Shown here: positions 1 to 11,939 of the stretch, one piece after another
Layout: every line of letters starts with the position of its first letter
Position numbering within the stretch: the first letter of the stretch is position 1
Position numbers and translations under genes: made by a program
NCBI RefSeq assembly: GCF_036711975.1
Contig: NC_091966.1
Location: forward strand, 7,199,501 to 7,263,500
Reading direction: 5' to 3'
From: Onthophagus taurus
Taxonomy: Eukaryota; Arthropoda; Insecta; Coleoptera; Scarabaeidae
Length of the DNA: 64,000 nt
The notes under the pieces: model-generated
What the model saw: only the letters and a program-made list of their open reading frames with translations
What the model was told of the DNA's origin: nothing
Databases searched by the model: none

Positions 1-447
1 CATAAACTGAGAGATTCACTCCTCATGACGAATAATGACTAATAGGCGAAAAAATTAGTAGTAAATGATTTTCTGTTTCATAGATATCCGTGATATTTAC
101 TTCCAAATCAAGAAAACATAGAACATTTTAAAATAACATCACAGTAAGTGTTCGAAGTTATTTCCCATATTTTCTATCAATTGGGCTCCCCGAATCCACG
201 ATCCCAAATTAGCGCGGCCTAAATCAGGGTTTTGGCGGATTGTATAGGCAGCAGCATGTATCTGATTTTGCAATATTTGCTGAGTATTAACTTTTGTGAC
301 GTACACTATGCTTTTTAAGTGACCCGAAAGATCACTGTGGCCACTGTCTCGAACTTTTACTACAATTTTTTTCATCTATTTGTCATTATTTATCCTGCGG
401 AATAAAATTCTCAGTTTATGCGTATAGGTTGAGAATCACCCTGTATA
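1..447 (-). mobile_element. Internally deleted Tc1/mariner-superfamily element, right end and truncated left end
   Basis: The first 16 bases of the window (cataaactgagagatt) recur inverted at about 405-420, and the right side continues outward to a terminal caccctgta at 438-447, an end typical of insect mariner-like elements. A transposase C-terminal fragment lies between the two on the minus strand. The left terminal repeat is cut by the window edge, so the full inverted repeat cannot be measured. The element is far too short for a complete transposase and is non-autonomous. Confidence 0.55.
139..375 (-). pseudogene. C-terminal fragment of a DDE transposase
   Basis: A 78-codon open frame ends in NNFEHLL. 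This resembles the (G/R)HFEHLL ending common in insect Tc1/mariner-superfamily transposases that carry an N-terminal DUF4817-type helix-turn-helix. The DDE catalytic core and the N-terminal DNA-binding part are absent. The frame sits inside the inverted-repeat-bounded element, which supports a transposon origin. The family assignment is from memory of the C-terminal pattern, so it is moderate. A domain search would settle it. Confidence 0.45.
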
Positions 448-889
448 TTGTACTGCCTCGCGCGTAAGTGGCCTTGGCTAAAATCAGGTTAAGAAATATA
501 AGTATCCGACTATTAAGCCGAATCCACTTGCGAGCGATTCAATATCATCATGAACATCAAAATATCACTACAGTTTTTAAATCAAAATTCGGGTTCATCT
601 CCGCTATACTGTATTTCATAGCAGCTCATCAGTAAGATTTATCGGAGAAGTTGACATGAAGGAAGCCTTGAAATATCGTGGCCCCTACCATTAAATAATT
701 TGTTATGACATTACGAAATAAGAAATTTTTTTGTAAACTATTCTTTTAGAACTTCCTCTTTGGAACTGAAATTGGGGCATTTGTGGCAGAAAGCTTTGTG
801 AAACAAGTTGGGTTTGAGAAATCGGTGACAACTGTATTGAAACAATTATAAGTTTCTTTTGAAAACAGATAGATGAAGTTGTAGTGAGG
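448..889. other. Gene-free spacer
   Basis: I see no coding frame, repeat unit or RNA gene here that I can support. Confidence 0.5.
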
Positions 890-2350
890 AGTTTCAGTTG
901 ACGGATGGTGGAGTCGATGTTAAGCTATGCCTGAGACTATATTTACTTCTGTTTGGGATGACGTTGAGAGATCTCAGGGTTGATATTGAAAAATGACCGC
1001 GCCAGTATTGAAATATACCACGAACGATGAGCAGGATGCTAAAGTCGATATTATAAGTTATCGGAGAAGAGGAATGTTCATGACTATGTAAAAAGGTGAC
1101 AGGGATGTTAATTAACGTATAACCGAGACGGTATTGAAGTGTGTTAAGGACAAAATAGAAAAATGTCTCGGACGATGTTCAAGAATGCCATTAATAACAT
1201 TGAGAGATGGTCAAGATAATGTTGAGCCATGTCAAGGACGATATAGATGGATGTTCAGACAATGATGAGGGGTTCTAAAAACGAAATAGAGGGATGAGTG
1301 AGACAGAGTGAGATTGACTATTGCCCGGGACGACTGAGAGGTGTCAAAAATTATGTTGAGAGATGGCAGAAACCATATTGAGCTATATCAAGATAGATAT
1401 TCAGGACGATATTGAGGGTTTCCAAGGACGAAATGAAGGAATGGCAAACACAATGTTGAGCAGTGCTAGGCAGGATATAGAAGAACATTCGTGGCGACAT
1501 TGAGAGGTACCAAGAAGGATATTGGGTGATGAAAGAGACGGTGTTGAGATGTACCAGGAAAGTGATAGAAAAATGTCAGGATGATGTTAAGGGTGGTCAG
1601 AGGAATAATGAGGGATGTTTGAGATAATATAACAAGATGTTCGATCGGATATTTACTGCTCTCCGGGACGATGTTTAGAGATGCTAGAGATGACATTAAT
1701 CAATAGTCAAGACATGAGTTGAAGTGTGTCAGAAGTAATATAGAAGAATGTCCGGGATAAGGTTTAGAGATAGACCTAGCATAGACGATGTTGGTATTTT
1801 ATATAATGCCCGGTGCGATGTTGGGATAGCAGAGCTATGTATTAAATGGGATATTGAATAGGTAATAATAATGTTTGATATAACGTCGAGGAATATCAGA
1901 TCAGCTGCTTAATTCTGGCCTGGGTGGGATTGTCGGATGGCCGAGACGATATGGACCAGTTCTAGTAGCGATGTATAAGAATGTCAATGATGATATTGAA
2001 GGTTATCAGAGACAATATTAACAGGATGTTTCGAACGATGTAGAAGGATGATAGAAATGATATAGAATGATGTTGTAATGTGTCAGTGAAGATATTGAAG
2101 GATGGCAAAGTTACGATAAGTCGCTCCAGATATGATATTCAGGGATTTTCTGGGCGATGTTGAGGAATTCCAGGCACGATATTAAGATTTGGTCGAGATA
2201 ATGGTGTGGTGTACCAAGGATGATATAGAAGGATGTCCGGTGCGATGTTAATATTGTCCGAGAGAATATTGAGGAATGTTTGTGATTATCCATGTTCAGT
2301 GGTAAGAATGATATTGAGGGATGCCCAGGATGATATCGAGTGTTGTCAGA
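890..2350. repeat. Highly degenerate 23-26 bp tandem array
   Basis: About 1.45 kb is made of decayed head-to-tail copies of a short unit approximating GACGATATTGAGGGATGTC followed by a few purine-rich bases. Examples are gacgatattgagggtttcca near 1407 and gacaatattaacaggatgtt near 2011. Neighbouring units differ at many positions and vary from about 22 to 27 bp, so this is an old array that no longer homogenises. The plus strand is G-rich and C-poor. The small minus-strand open frames here (1466-1696, 2111-2293) are by-products of the repeat, not genes. Confidence 0.75.
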
Positions 2351-3892
2351 AACGAATTGAGTACTGCATCATAGTATGATGTACTTATGATTTCGCAGAA
2401 TTCCATATTTTTTGTAATATTTTGTCCATTATCACAGATTCACTTAGAAAATGTAGCGGATCTATTGAAATCTTTAACGTAGTCGGAATCATCAATTTGG
2501 TTTCTTGATATTGAAATGTTAGCACAAAAGTTTTTAATCTTGTTTGGGATATAGCATTACCTAAAACTTTTGGAAAACTCAGTTAATGCCACGTTAATTG
2601 CGAATAATAGATTCTATGGACAATGATGGTCAATATATAAATTACATTATTTAATGATAACTTTTTTGAATTTTTTTTTTCTACCGACATCTATTAAGAA
2701 CGTTTCAATAGGTACATTGCAAATGAACAAAAAATATCCGTTGAAATATAAATGATTAAATGAGACTCTCAGTGAAATAAAAGCAATATTCAGTGATAGC
2801 CATTCATAGCAGAGATTGCTTGATGTAAATTACATCCGGTCATCTTATCAACGGGTGGCTAAGACTTCGTAAAGGAGAGGCAGAACTAAGCGGAGCCACT
2901 TTACGTTCACTGTGTAGTTAGCGATCATCAATCACGCACGACAGTTTTAAAAGTTGCTTCAATTCCGGAACGCATCAATATAGTGTATTACGTGGTGGAA
3001 ATTTTCCGAGCACACAAGTGGTTCTCGCACAATGTACGGGAGAAATCAATTATAGTTTTTGTTCCGAATCGTACGTGTTTTTTACTTTCTTGTCCTAAAG
3101 CACCGTAAATCGGTTACGGGTTTGAGTTAACTATCGCAACTCACAATTAAACGTTTGCTATAGTGTGGTAAAGAAAAAAAAACAATCATCCCGTCGTCAA
3201 TAATGTCGCTTTGATTTTTTCTATACTCGTAGCTGCAGCACAATGTCATTTTTTAAGAGTTTTCTTTAACGGTGAGATTCCATTTACTTCGAGGATATCA
3301 AAATCTAATTGTAGCAACCACATTCCGCGCTCGAAATACAGCAATAATATATAGCAGGTTCTAACGCGGAATGTAGTGAGTTTGATTGCATTACAAGCGA
3401 TCAAAAATACAATTTTCACGGTTTAACGCATGCGGTCGAATCGAGCAGTTTGACATCTTTGTACGCGTAATGTCGTCGCCGTAAAGAACTTTTTCAAATC
3501 GGGAATAAATTCATTAAAATTTCTTTTGTACGGTCGACGAATCGGTACGATTCGAGGCAATTGTAAAAGGCGATGAATATTTTTTTGATGCCTTTGGCGC
3601 GAGTTTTACAAAGGTGTCGACCGATTATGAAGCCGGCGTTTGTCGCTTAAAGAAAGTCATCACAACCGACCGTGAGAGCTTATTTCGTTCCGAAAATTGT
3701 TGTTTTTGTTGTGCTCCGTTACGCAACGCGCTTCGATAAATTCATCGACCCGTAGATGCACCTCTTTCATTCCCGAATTGATTTATCAAACCGACAATAA
3801 CCCAAAAAGCTATCTAACAACTTTTAAGATACATTAAGTATTCAATAGAAAATTATAGTATAACCTCTATACATATAAAGGACTCTTAAGAT
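2351..3892. other. Gene-free spacer, AT-rich then CpG-containing
   Basis: 2351-2800 is AT-rich with no recognisable feature. 2850-3830 has more CpG dinucleotides than its surroundings and looks unique in the window, but I found no convincing coding frame on either strand. It could be regulatory DNA or an untranslated exon. Nothing in the sequence decides this. Confidence 0.4.
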
Positions 3893-4025
3893 GGTTAAAC
3901 CCGAATGTTTCTAATTCTAGGTCTAGTGTTAGTTCTAATGCTAGTGTTAGTTCTAGTTTTAATTGTTATTCACTAGACCTAGAACTAGACAGTTTCGGGT
4001 TTAGCCGTGCATCTGAAACCCGAAA
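3893..4025. repeat. Hairpin-forming 'CTAGTTCTAG' repeat, copy 1
   Basis: The left arm has ctaggtctagtgttagttct and the right arm has cactagacctagaactagac, which are reverse complements around an AT-rich loop. The outer flanks (cccgaa... / ...tttcggg) are also inverted. The same family recurs at 8281, 21055 and 53265. It sits just before the first satellite block. No coding capacity. Confidence 0.75.
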
Positions 4026-4094
4026 CTTTTGCATAAAAAATTGTTTAACTAATTTTTCTTACATGCTGAATATTTATGGTAGATTTTTCATTAT

Positions 4095-4520
4095 TAAATT
4101 AAATTATTCTTTTGCAGAATTGCAAATATGTTCAAAATGATTAAAATTCGGATGATGTTCGTTGAAAAGTGATATAAATGATTGAAAAATAATAATTGGT
4201 GTTTCAGTGTCAGTTCTAGATGTTCAAAATTTTTGGAAAATTGTAGCAAAAATCTTACTGAATTGCAAAATTGTTCAAAATGATTCAAATCTGGTTGGTT
4301 ATCACAGAAAAGTAGTATGATGATTGAAAACTGTTTTCTTATTAATTCAAGTTATTAAAAATCTTTGTAAAATTGTTGCAAAAATTATTACAGAACTGCA
4401 AAACTGTTCAAAATGATTGACTTGTCTAAATAATTGAAAACTGTTTCACTGTTAGTCCCAGACGTTCAAAATTTTTGGGAAATTATAGCAAAAATTATTA
4501 CAGAATAATTTAAAAAATAA
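4095..4520. repeat. Tandem repeat of about 134 bp, three copies
   Basis: The block gcaaaactgttcaaaatgat, preceded by a 'gcaaaaattattacagaa'-type stretch, recurs near 4113, 4245 and 4379, with a fourth start near 4489. Each copy also carries a 'gattgaaaa...' and an 'agttctagatgttcaaaatt'-type segment. It abuts the 175-bp satellite but does not share its sequence. Confidence 0.7.
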
Positions 4521-4539
4521 TTATTATACAAATTAAGAA

Positions 4540-7500
4540 TTTCCTAAAATCATCAAAATTGTGCTTGAGTTCAAAAATTATTATCTCACTAACGAATAAA
4601 GATTTTTAAAATTGGTTTTGTTCATGAAAAACTACATAGTTTCCTTTATAAATCCCCTCAATTTCATCAAGATATCTTAAGAAATCGATTTTTCACAAAT
4701 TTTTAAAAATCATTTAAAATTTTATCATCAAAATTCTAGTTAAGTTCAAAACTTATTATCTCAAAAACGAATAAAGATTTTTACATGCGGGTTTGTTCAT
4801 GAAAAACTACATAGTTTCCTTTATAAATCCCCTCAATTTCATCAAGATATCTTAAGAAATCGATTTTTCACAAATTTTTAAAAATCATTTAAAATTTTAT
4901 CATCAAAATTCTAGTTAAGTTCAAAACTTATTATCTCAAAAACGAATAAAGATTTTTACATGCGGGTTTGTTCATGAAAAACTACATAGTTTCTTCTATA
5001 AATACCCACAATTTCATCAAGATATCTGAAGAAGTAGATTTTTCAGAAATTTTTAAAGATGAGGTAAAAAATGTAACGTCTTTCTCTCTTTTCGTCTCAA
5101 AAACGAAGAGAGATTCTTATATGCGGGTTTTTCATGAAATACCACATAGTTTCCTCTATTATTCTCCACAATATCATTAAGATATCTTAAGAAATCGATT
5201 TGTTACAAATTTTTAAAAATGATGTTAAAATTTTAACGTCAAAATTCTAGTTAAGTTCAAAACGTATTATCTCAATAACGAATTGGAATCTTTATATGCG
5301 GATTTGTTCATGAAAAACTACATAGTTTGCTCTATAAATCCCCACAATATCATCAAGATATCTTAAGAAATCCATTTTTCACAAATTTTTAAAGACGATG
5401 TTTTTTAACGTCAAAATTCTAGTTAAGTTTAAAACTTATTATCTCAAAAACGAATGAAGATTTCTATATGCGGGTTTGTTCATGAAAAACTACATAGTTT
5501 CCTCTATAAATCCCCACAATTTCATCAAGATATCTTAAGTCAATTTTTCACAAATTTTTAAAACGATTACAAAATTTTATTATCTTCAAAATTTTAGTTA
5601 AGTTCAAAACTTATTATCTCAAAAATCAATGGAAATTTTTATATACGGGTTTGTTTTTGAAAAACTACATAGTTTCCTGTATAAATCCCCACAGGTTCAT
5701 CAAGATATCTTAAGCAATCGATTTTTCACACATTTTTAAAGATAATGACAAAATTTTATTAACTTTAAAATTCTGGTTAAGTTCAAAACTTATTATGTCA
5801 AAAACGAATAGATATTTTTATATGAGGGTTTGTTCATGAAAAACTACATACTTTCCTCTAGAAATCACCGCAATTTCACCAAGATATCTTAAGAAGTCGA
5901 ATTTCACAAATTTTTAAAAATGATGTTAAAATTTTATGGTAAAAATTCTAGTTAGGTTCAAAACTTATTACCTCAAAAACGGATAGAGATTTTTATATGC
6001 AGATTTATTCATGAAAAACTACATAGGTTAATCTCTAAGTCCCCACAATTTCATCAAGATAGCTTAAGAAATCGATTTTTCACAGATTTTTAAAAATGAT
6101 GTTAAAATTTTAACGTCAAACTTCTAGTTAAGTTCAAAACTTATTATCTCAAAAACGAATAGATTTTTTATATGCGGGTTTGTTCATGAAAAACTACATA
6201 GCTTAATCTCTAAATCCCCACAATTCCATCAAGATATCTTAAGAAATCGATTTTTCACAAATTTTTAAAAATCATGTTAAAATTTTATCGTCAAAATTCT
6301 AATTAAGTTCAAAACTTATTATCACAAAAACGAATAGAGGTTTTAATATACGGGTTTGTTCATGAAAAACTACATAGTGTGCTCTATAAATCCCCACAAT
6401 ATCATCAAGATATCTTAAGAAATCGATTTTTCACAAATTTTTAAAGATGATGTTTTTTAACGTCAAAATTCTAGTTAAGTTTAAAACTTATTATCTCAAA
6501 AACGAATGAAGATTTCTATATGCGGGTTTGTTCATGAAAAACTACATAGTTTCCTCTATAAATCCCCACAATTTCATCAAGATATCTTAAGTCAATTTTT
6601 CACAAATTTTTAAAACGATTACAAAATTTTATTATCTTCAAAATTTTAGTTAAGTTCAAAACTTATTATCTCAAAAATCAATGGAAATTTTTATATACGG
6701 GTTTGTTCTTGAAAAACTACATAGTTTCCTGTATAAATCCCCACAGGTTCATCAAGATATCTTAAGCAATCGATTTTTCACAGATTTTTAAAAATGATGT
6801 TAAAATTTTAACGTCAAACTTCTAGTTAAGTTCAAAACTTATTATCTCAAAAACGAATAGATTTTTTATATGCGGGTTTGTTCATGAAAAACTACATAGC
6901 TTAATCTCTAAATCCCCACAATTCCATCAAGATATCTTAAGAAATCGATTTTTCACAAATTTTTAAAAATCATGTTAAAATTTTATCGTCAAAATTCTAA
7001 TTAAGTTCAAAATTTATTATCTCAAAAACGAATAGAGATTTTAATAGACGGGTTTGTTCATGAAAAACTACATAGTTTGCTCTACAAATCCTCACAATTT
7101 CATCAAGATATCTTAAGAAATCGATTTTTCACAAATTTTTAAAAATGGTGTTAAAATTTTAACGTCAAAATTCTAGTGAAGTTCAAAACTTATTATCTCA
7201 AAAGCGAATACAGATTTTTATATGCGGGTTTGTTCATGAAAAACTACATAGTTTCCTCTATAAATCCCCTCAATTTCATCAAGAGATCTTAAGAAATCGA
7301 TTTTTCACAAATTTTTAAAAATCATGTTAAAATTTTATCATCAAAATTCTAATTACGTTCAAAACTTATTATCTCAAAAACGAATAGAGATTTTTATATA
7401 CGGGTTTGTTCATGAAAAACTACATAGTTTCCTCTATAAATCCCCCCAATATCATCAAGATATCTGAAGAAATCGATTTTTCACAAATTTTTAAAACTTA

Positions 7501-7739
7501 TGATCTCAAAAACGAATAGACATTTTTATATGCGGGTTTCTTCATTGAAAACTACATAGTTTCTTCTATAAGTCCCCACAATTTCATCAAGATATCTTAA
7601 GAAGTCGATTTTTTACAAATTGTTTAAAATAATGTTAAAATTTTAACGTCAAAATTCTAGTTAAGTTCAAAACTTATCTCAAAAACGAATAGAGATTTTT
7701 ATATGCGGGTTTGTTCAGGAAAGACTACATAGTTTCCTC
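4540..7739. repeat. 175-bp satellite array A (about 18 monomers)
   Basis: Direct tandem copies of a 175-bp monomer. Landmarks in each copy are ttcatgaaaaactacatag, tcatcaagatatcttaagaa, tcacaaatttttaaa and gttcaaaacttattatctca. Spacing measured at the first landmark is 175 bp (4621, 4796, 4971). Copies are about 85-95% alike by eye. Variants recur at multiples of the monomer: an 'aaag(a/g/t)gatgtttttt' variant at 5391 and 6443 (offset 1052, six monomers) and a 'cacagatttt' variant at 6081 and 6779 (offset 698, four monomers), which indicates higher-order structure. The last monomer breaks at 7739. Some monomers carry internal deletions (near 7495). Confidence 0.93.
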
Positions 7740-8195
7740 ACTGGGACACAAGACACGATATCACTTTAGACATTGTTGTTATAGATTGGTAGATTAATGT
7801 TCACTCACACTGAACACAGCCACAGTAACTATTGTTGGGGATTTTCTTAAACTTAAACTTAACAGCGCTAGGGATTCCCCGCATGTTTCTGTGAATCGTT
7901 GTAAACAAGAAACCAACCCGCAATCAAAAAATATCCTGTATTGTGCTTTAAACTAAAAGCTATGTTCGCATATTTAAAAATCACGCAGTCATTATATTTA
8001 TTTTATTAAGCAACAAGAAAGAAATCTAGTAAAATGACATAATATGCGAAAATATGCAGTAAAATGCCAATTTATGCAACAATCAAAAAAATTGTAAAAA
8101 TATGTCCTTATTTTTATGTAATTCGCCCAGAAACCAATTTTGAAAAAAATATTCCAGAAAATAAAGAAGATGCATTTTGCATAAAATCCGAGCCC
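7740..8195. other. AT-rich insertion or spacer breaking the satellite
   Basis: The satellite stops at 7739 and a part-monomer resumes at 8196. The intervening 456 bp has no similarity to the monomer and no coding frame I can support. It may be a decayed insertion, but I see no terminal repeats. Confidence 0.4.
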
Positions 8196-8355
8196 TACTT
8201 ATTAGGTATCTCAAAAACTAATTGGGATTTTTATATGCGGATTTGTTCATGAAAAACTACATAGTTTCCTCTATAAAGTTCATCTCTTCTAGTTCTAGGA
8301 CTAGTATTAGTTCCAACGTTAGTGTTAGTTCTTGTTTTAGTTGTTATGCACCGCT
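8196..8355. repeat. Partial satellite monomer joined to half of the hairpin repeat
   Basis: 8205-8277 carries the ctcaaaaac...ttcatgaaaaactacatag part of the 175-bp monomer and stops abruptly. At 8281 the sequence passes into ttctagttctaggactagta, one arm of the CTAGTTCTAG hairpin family, continuing to about 8355. The juxtaposition repeats the association seen at 3893 and 21055. Confidence 0.75.
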
Positions 8356-9140
8356 AGATTGTTGTATAACTAATTGAACTAACTAATGCAGAACGCAATG
8401 GTGTGGATAGCTGTTCAAATTTGTGTGCATTAAAATTATTCATAAGACTTTTGGCTATAACGGACATATCCTTCAGCAAATTAATCCGTTATATCCATTA
8501 TAAAATACTTATCTTTATCATTTATCAATTAGATTGTTTAAGAAGTACCAGTTGGTACTAACTGACCTAAAAACTTATATTTTTGCAGTTTTGGAAGCAC
8601 TGGTATACAAATTATCATCTTTTGCGAAGCCCACCCCGTTGAAACTATTCTACATAAATCTCCTTCGGGTCGAAGTGGCGCGTGTATAATTGTCGCTTGG
8701 GCAATATGTTATTATGTTATTTTTCACGAAGGCAACGTTGCAGCCGTCCCATGCAAGGGAGCAGCCGAATTTAAAATTATCATGAACGCGGGGGCCGGTG
8801 GGGGGCGGTTTTACGGAGCAGTGGTGGAACGACGATGTCGTCGAAGAGAGAAATTTCCGAAACCACGCCACCGCAGTGTCAGAACTGGTTTGGCCCTCTC
8901 CGCATTTATCACAGCCACTGTTTCGTGTTTCGCTTGTGGCGCGCCTTAACCGAACCGAAAAGTGTTTTTACCAGGGACATAATTATTAACGATAATACGC
9001 CCCGATGCCGGCTGCCGCAGGGATAAGCCGGCGTTCCAAAATCTTTAGTGTCCTTTATAGGACATCGAGCAATTTGGAAGAAATTCACATATCCTACAAC
9101 CAATTTGCACTTTTCAAAAATATATTTAACACCTTAATAA
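8356..9140. other. Spacer; GC-rich island 8640-9060
   Basis: 8450-8510 has 'ataacgga' / 'tccgttatat' words like the ends of pogo-type MITEs, but degraded. 8640-9060 is clearly richer in G+C and CpG than the flanks and is open in several overlapping frames on both strands (8650-8871, 8798-9026, 8909-9103). None of the predicted peptides resembles a family I know, and overlapping open frames are expected from base composition alone. It lies just past the 3' end of CHMP1. Confidence 0.35.
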
Positions 9141-9146
9141 TTTATT
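9141..9146 (-). terminator. Poly(A) signal of CHMP1
   Basis: AATAAA on the minus strand, 8 bp after the CHMP1 stop codon. The 3' UTR would be very short. Confidence 0.5.
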
Positions 9147-9153
9147 ATTAATG

Positions 9154-9759
9154 TTATCTTCCTGAGTTGCGAAGTTTTGCTAATCTTTGAGATAATTCGT
9201 CTTCGTCCACGCTTTCTAATTCGCCAATGGATGCTCCGGGTGGTGCAGGAACAAATTCTAATCTATACTCCAATCCTGCCTCATCGGCTACTTCTCGTAT
9301 TAAAGCATTAACTTCGTATTCGGGTGTTGAAATCGTTGTACTTCTTCCCATTTCAGATTCAATAACACTGCCTTGGACGTCCATTTCTTCAAACTGTCGA
9401 TCGAACGTATCCATTAAAGCTGATATTCTCTCTAAATTGTTGGTTTTTATCGCTGTATCCAACGATTTAACTACACCGGACATTGATCGTGATACTTTTC
9501 TGGTCATTAAGGCCGATTCTACCCTATTTGCAACCGCATCAACTCTCGCAGACATTCTTAGGAAGTTAACAGCTTGGTTTTTTTGCCGAATAGCGTTCTC
9601 TGCGTGTATACGAGCAATATCCATATTACCTTTTTGGATGGCTTTTTTGGTTTTTAATTTCTCCACTTTTTCTTCTTTTTCACACTTTACAGAATTTCTT
9701 TGGAGTTGCTTCGCGGCAATTTTTAGATTGTAAAGGTGACTTTCCATGGTCATTGCCAT
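9154..9759 (-). CDS. Chmp1: Charged multivesicular body protein 1 (ESCRT-III subunit), intronless
   Basis: A 201-residue, single-exon protein of the Snf7/Vps2-type ESCRT-III family, matching CHMP1 (yeast Did2/Vps46) in length and sequence. The N-terminal basic helix region (HLYNLKIAAKQLQRNSVKCE, residues 8-27) binds membrane and other subunits. The middle is alpha-helical and acidic. The C terminus holds a clear MIM1 motif, DELSQRLAKLR (residues 187-197), which in this family recruits the MIT domains of VPS4 and spastin-type ATPases. The expected role is recycling of ESCRT-III in endosomal sorting and abscission. The first ATG is followed four codons later by another in-frame ATG. I took the first because it directly follows an AT-rich leader (aaaaaATGGC). 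There are no frameshifts or missing segments. Lack of introns is seen in some animal CHMP1 genes, so it does not by itself prove retroposition. Confidence 0.96.
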   Translation of the reverse strand: MAMTMESHLYNLKIAAKQLQRNSVKCEKEEKVEKLKTKKAIQKGNMDIARIHAENAIRQKNQAVNFLRMSARVDAVANRVESALMTRKVSRSMSGVVKSLDTAIKTNNLERISALMDTFDRQFEEMDVQGSVIESEMGRSTTISTPEYEVNALIREVADEAGLEYRLEFVPAPPGASIGELESVDEDELSQRLAKLRNSGR

Positions 9760-11700
9760 TTTTTAATAAATTTTAAATTTTTTTCAAGAATTTTGACTTT
9801 AATTAACCTAATTTTTTTTAAATAATTAGAATTGTCATACTTGATTGGATCAAATTTTATTTTTTTGTGGTAAGTGTTGAATGAATATGATGAATATTGA
9901 TGGGTTTAGATTAAAGATCGGTTAGTTTGAAATAAAAGTTGTCGGTCACGGTAGTTCACCGTGAAGTTCGAGTGTGTAAAAGGTGAAACCTCGAGAACTA
10001 ACCTTAGTCGAGCCGAAATCGACACCGTTCAGACCGCGTTTTAAATTATTCGACAGGTGATATCCGATACTAGCAAGATGGATTCGGTTTCTACAAAGGG
10101 CTCCCTGCACTTTAATCAAGCCGTTCAGACTTCCGAACGGGGCGTTTTGCATAGCATTAATGTCAGCAAGTCAATCGGAAAGGGGTTTATAAGCCGTGCA
10201 AATATTTTTAGCGTTATACGCCGGCGTGGGACGGGCCACCAACCACTCTCGAAACCTACTGGACTGATTTCTAGATGCCGCGCGTCTACTCTTGCTTATA
10301 AAATTTAATCACGGTATGCACGCTCAAATGAACGTCCTTGGAAACGTGAACACAAGATTAGGTTTGTGTTCCAGTAGCCCACACTCCACACCACTTCTTA
10401 GATATACCTACCTAGTAAACCTACACCAATCTATTACATTTTTAACTTTAACGCTTTAAAAATTAACCTCCCACATCCTCCAGTCAATTTATGAAAGATG
10501 TGGTTATCCTGCAAACCTTCATCAACAAAATAGAATTATACCAATTTGAAAGTAAACGTTCAACGACGAACACCAAACCCGTTAATTACCGGGTTAGCTT
10601 ATTCACGACGTCGAGAATCGTTATACCGCGGGTTAGGTTGTGTTCTTCTCGTCGCAGGAAACAAGCGGCCATAGCTCGAGGCTTCGCTCTACGAGACCCA
10701 CGTACACATTATCTCGATAATAGTGTTGCTGTACAAACATGCCTCAAAAGCGCCGGTTCAACTCGTTATATAGCAAAACTAGGACCGAACGGCTGACGTC
10801 TCATTCTCGTCTGTCGTCCGGCCCCGGTCAATCCTGTGGAATCCTGCTTGTCGTTCGTCGTACGGCGGCTGCCGTCTCTTCTTCGCCAACGACGAAGACA
10901 CAGATGTTGTGCTGATCTCTCAGTAAACTGCACTTCTTTACCTGCTGCTCTCTGTTTCACTTGATTGCCATCCTACAGGATCATTTCTTTCTCTTGTAAC
11001 TATGGATTGAAGACAATGGAAACATTGGCATGAGCGTCGACCAAAAAATTATCTCGAAATATCAACCATTACTCATTGTTTGACTTCGTTTATGTATATA
11101 CAAGAAGTGAAACATAAATAAAATTATTACGTGATTTAAGAATAATGGGTTTTGTGGGTATTTGATGCCCGTAACTCTTCCCTTCCTTATTTTAAACAGC
11201 AGCACACGATTGTGATCATCTTCCTGAAAGACTTCTCTAGTTACTAGAATATACGAAGTAATAAGATAACGAAATTTAATGTATTTTATACAATTTACCT
11301 GAATATCTTTGTCTTTGTGTTTACCAAGTCCCTCGTCTTTTTGTTAGCTCTTCTGCAAGATGATGCAATCTTGTAAATACTTCTAATGCCATTAAAAACA
11401 CAAAGAAAATGCCAAGAAAATCCTAACATACCCTTATTCGCCATTCTATCTTGAATCTATAAAATCTTGATTTACGAGTATAAGCTTACAAAATTAGTTC
11501 ATACATGCAGTGAAGTTTAAGTATTGAACCGTTTAACCATCGTGTTCTATCTTGATTCTCATTTTCACTTAGAACATCTTGTTCAGTGACGATACTGATT
11601 TTTGCTTGAATGGCTACGTCAACAAACAAATTTGCCAGATTTGGAAGGAAGACTCATTATTTTGTGGGCTTTATGGTGCTGATGGAGTCAGTGTCCCATG
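9760..11700. other. Upstream region of CHMP1, with a CpG-rich stretch 9,950-10,970
   Basis: The CHMP1 leader and promoter should lie just right of 9759, but I see no diagnostic TATA or initiator. 9950-10310 and 10490-10970 are CpG-rich compared with the AT-rich surroundings and could be promoters or untranslated exons. The small open frames there (10057-10308, 10491-10796, 10766-10960 on the minus strand) give peptides I do not recognise. 10,980-11,700 is AT-rich with nothing identifiable. Confidence 0.35.
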
Positions 11701-11939
11701 TTCTTTTAATTATAATAATAATATATATCTTTATTGCCCAACAAAGTACTAATTACAGGACAATATTCGACTATACAGAAATATAAACTTACATTAACAC
11801 AAGAATCAATTAAACACTAACTGAAAACATTGCAATCGTCTCTCAGGACAAGCCTGTAAATTCTCTGTAGCGGAGCGATAGCCTGCACGTTGGTTCTACT
11901 ATTTTTCAAATTCTGTATAGGCTAACGTGGTACATTGAA

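Noticed and set aside
1466..2293. Minus-strand hydrophobic open frames
   Set aside because: They are translations of the degenerate 23-26 bp array; the peptide repeats follow the DNA repeat and show no protein family.
4968..5180. 70-codon open frame with start codon
   Set aside because: It lies wholly inside 175-bp satellite monomers; neighbouring monomers are not open in the same frame.
9227..9733. 168-codon plus-strand frame opposite CHMP1
   Set aside because: Antisense shadow of a conserved coding exon; the peptide has no recognisable features.
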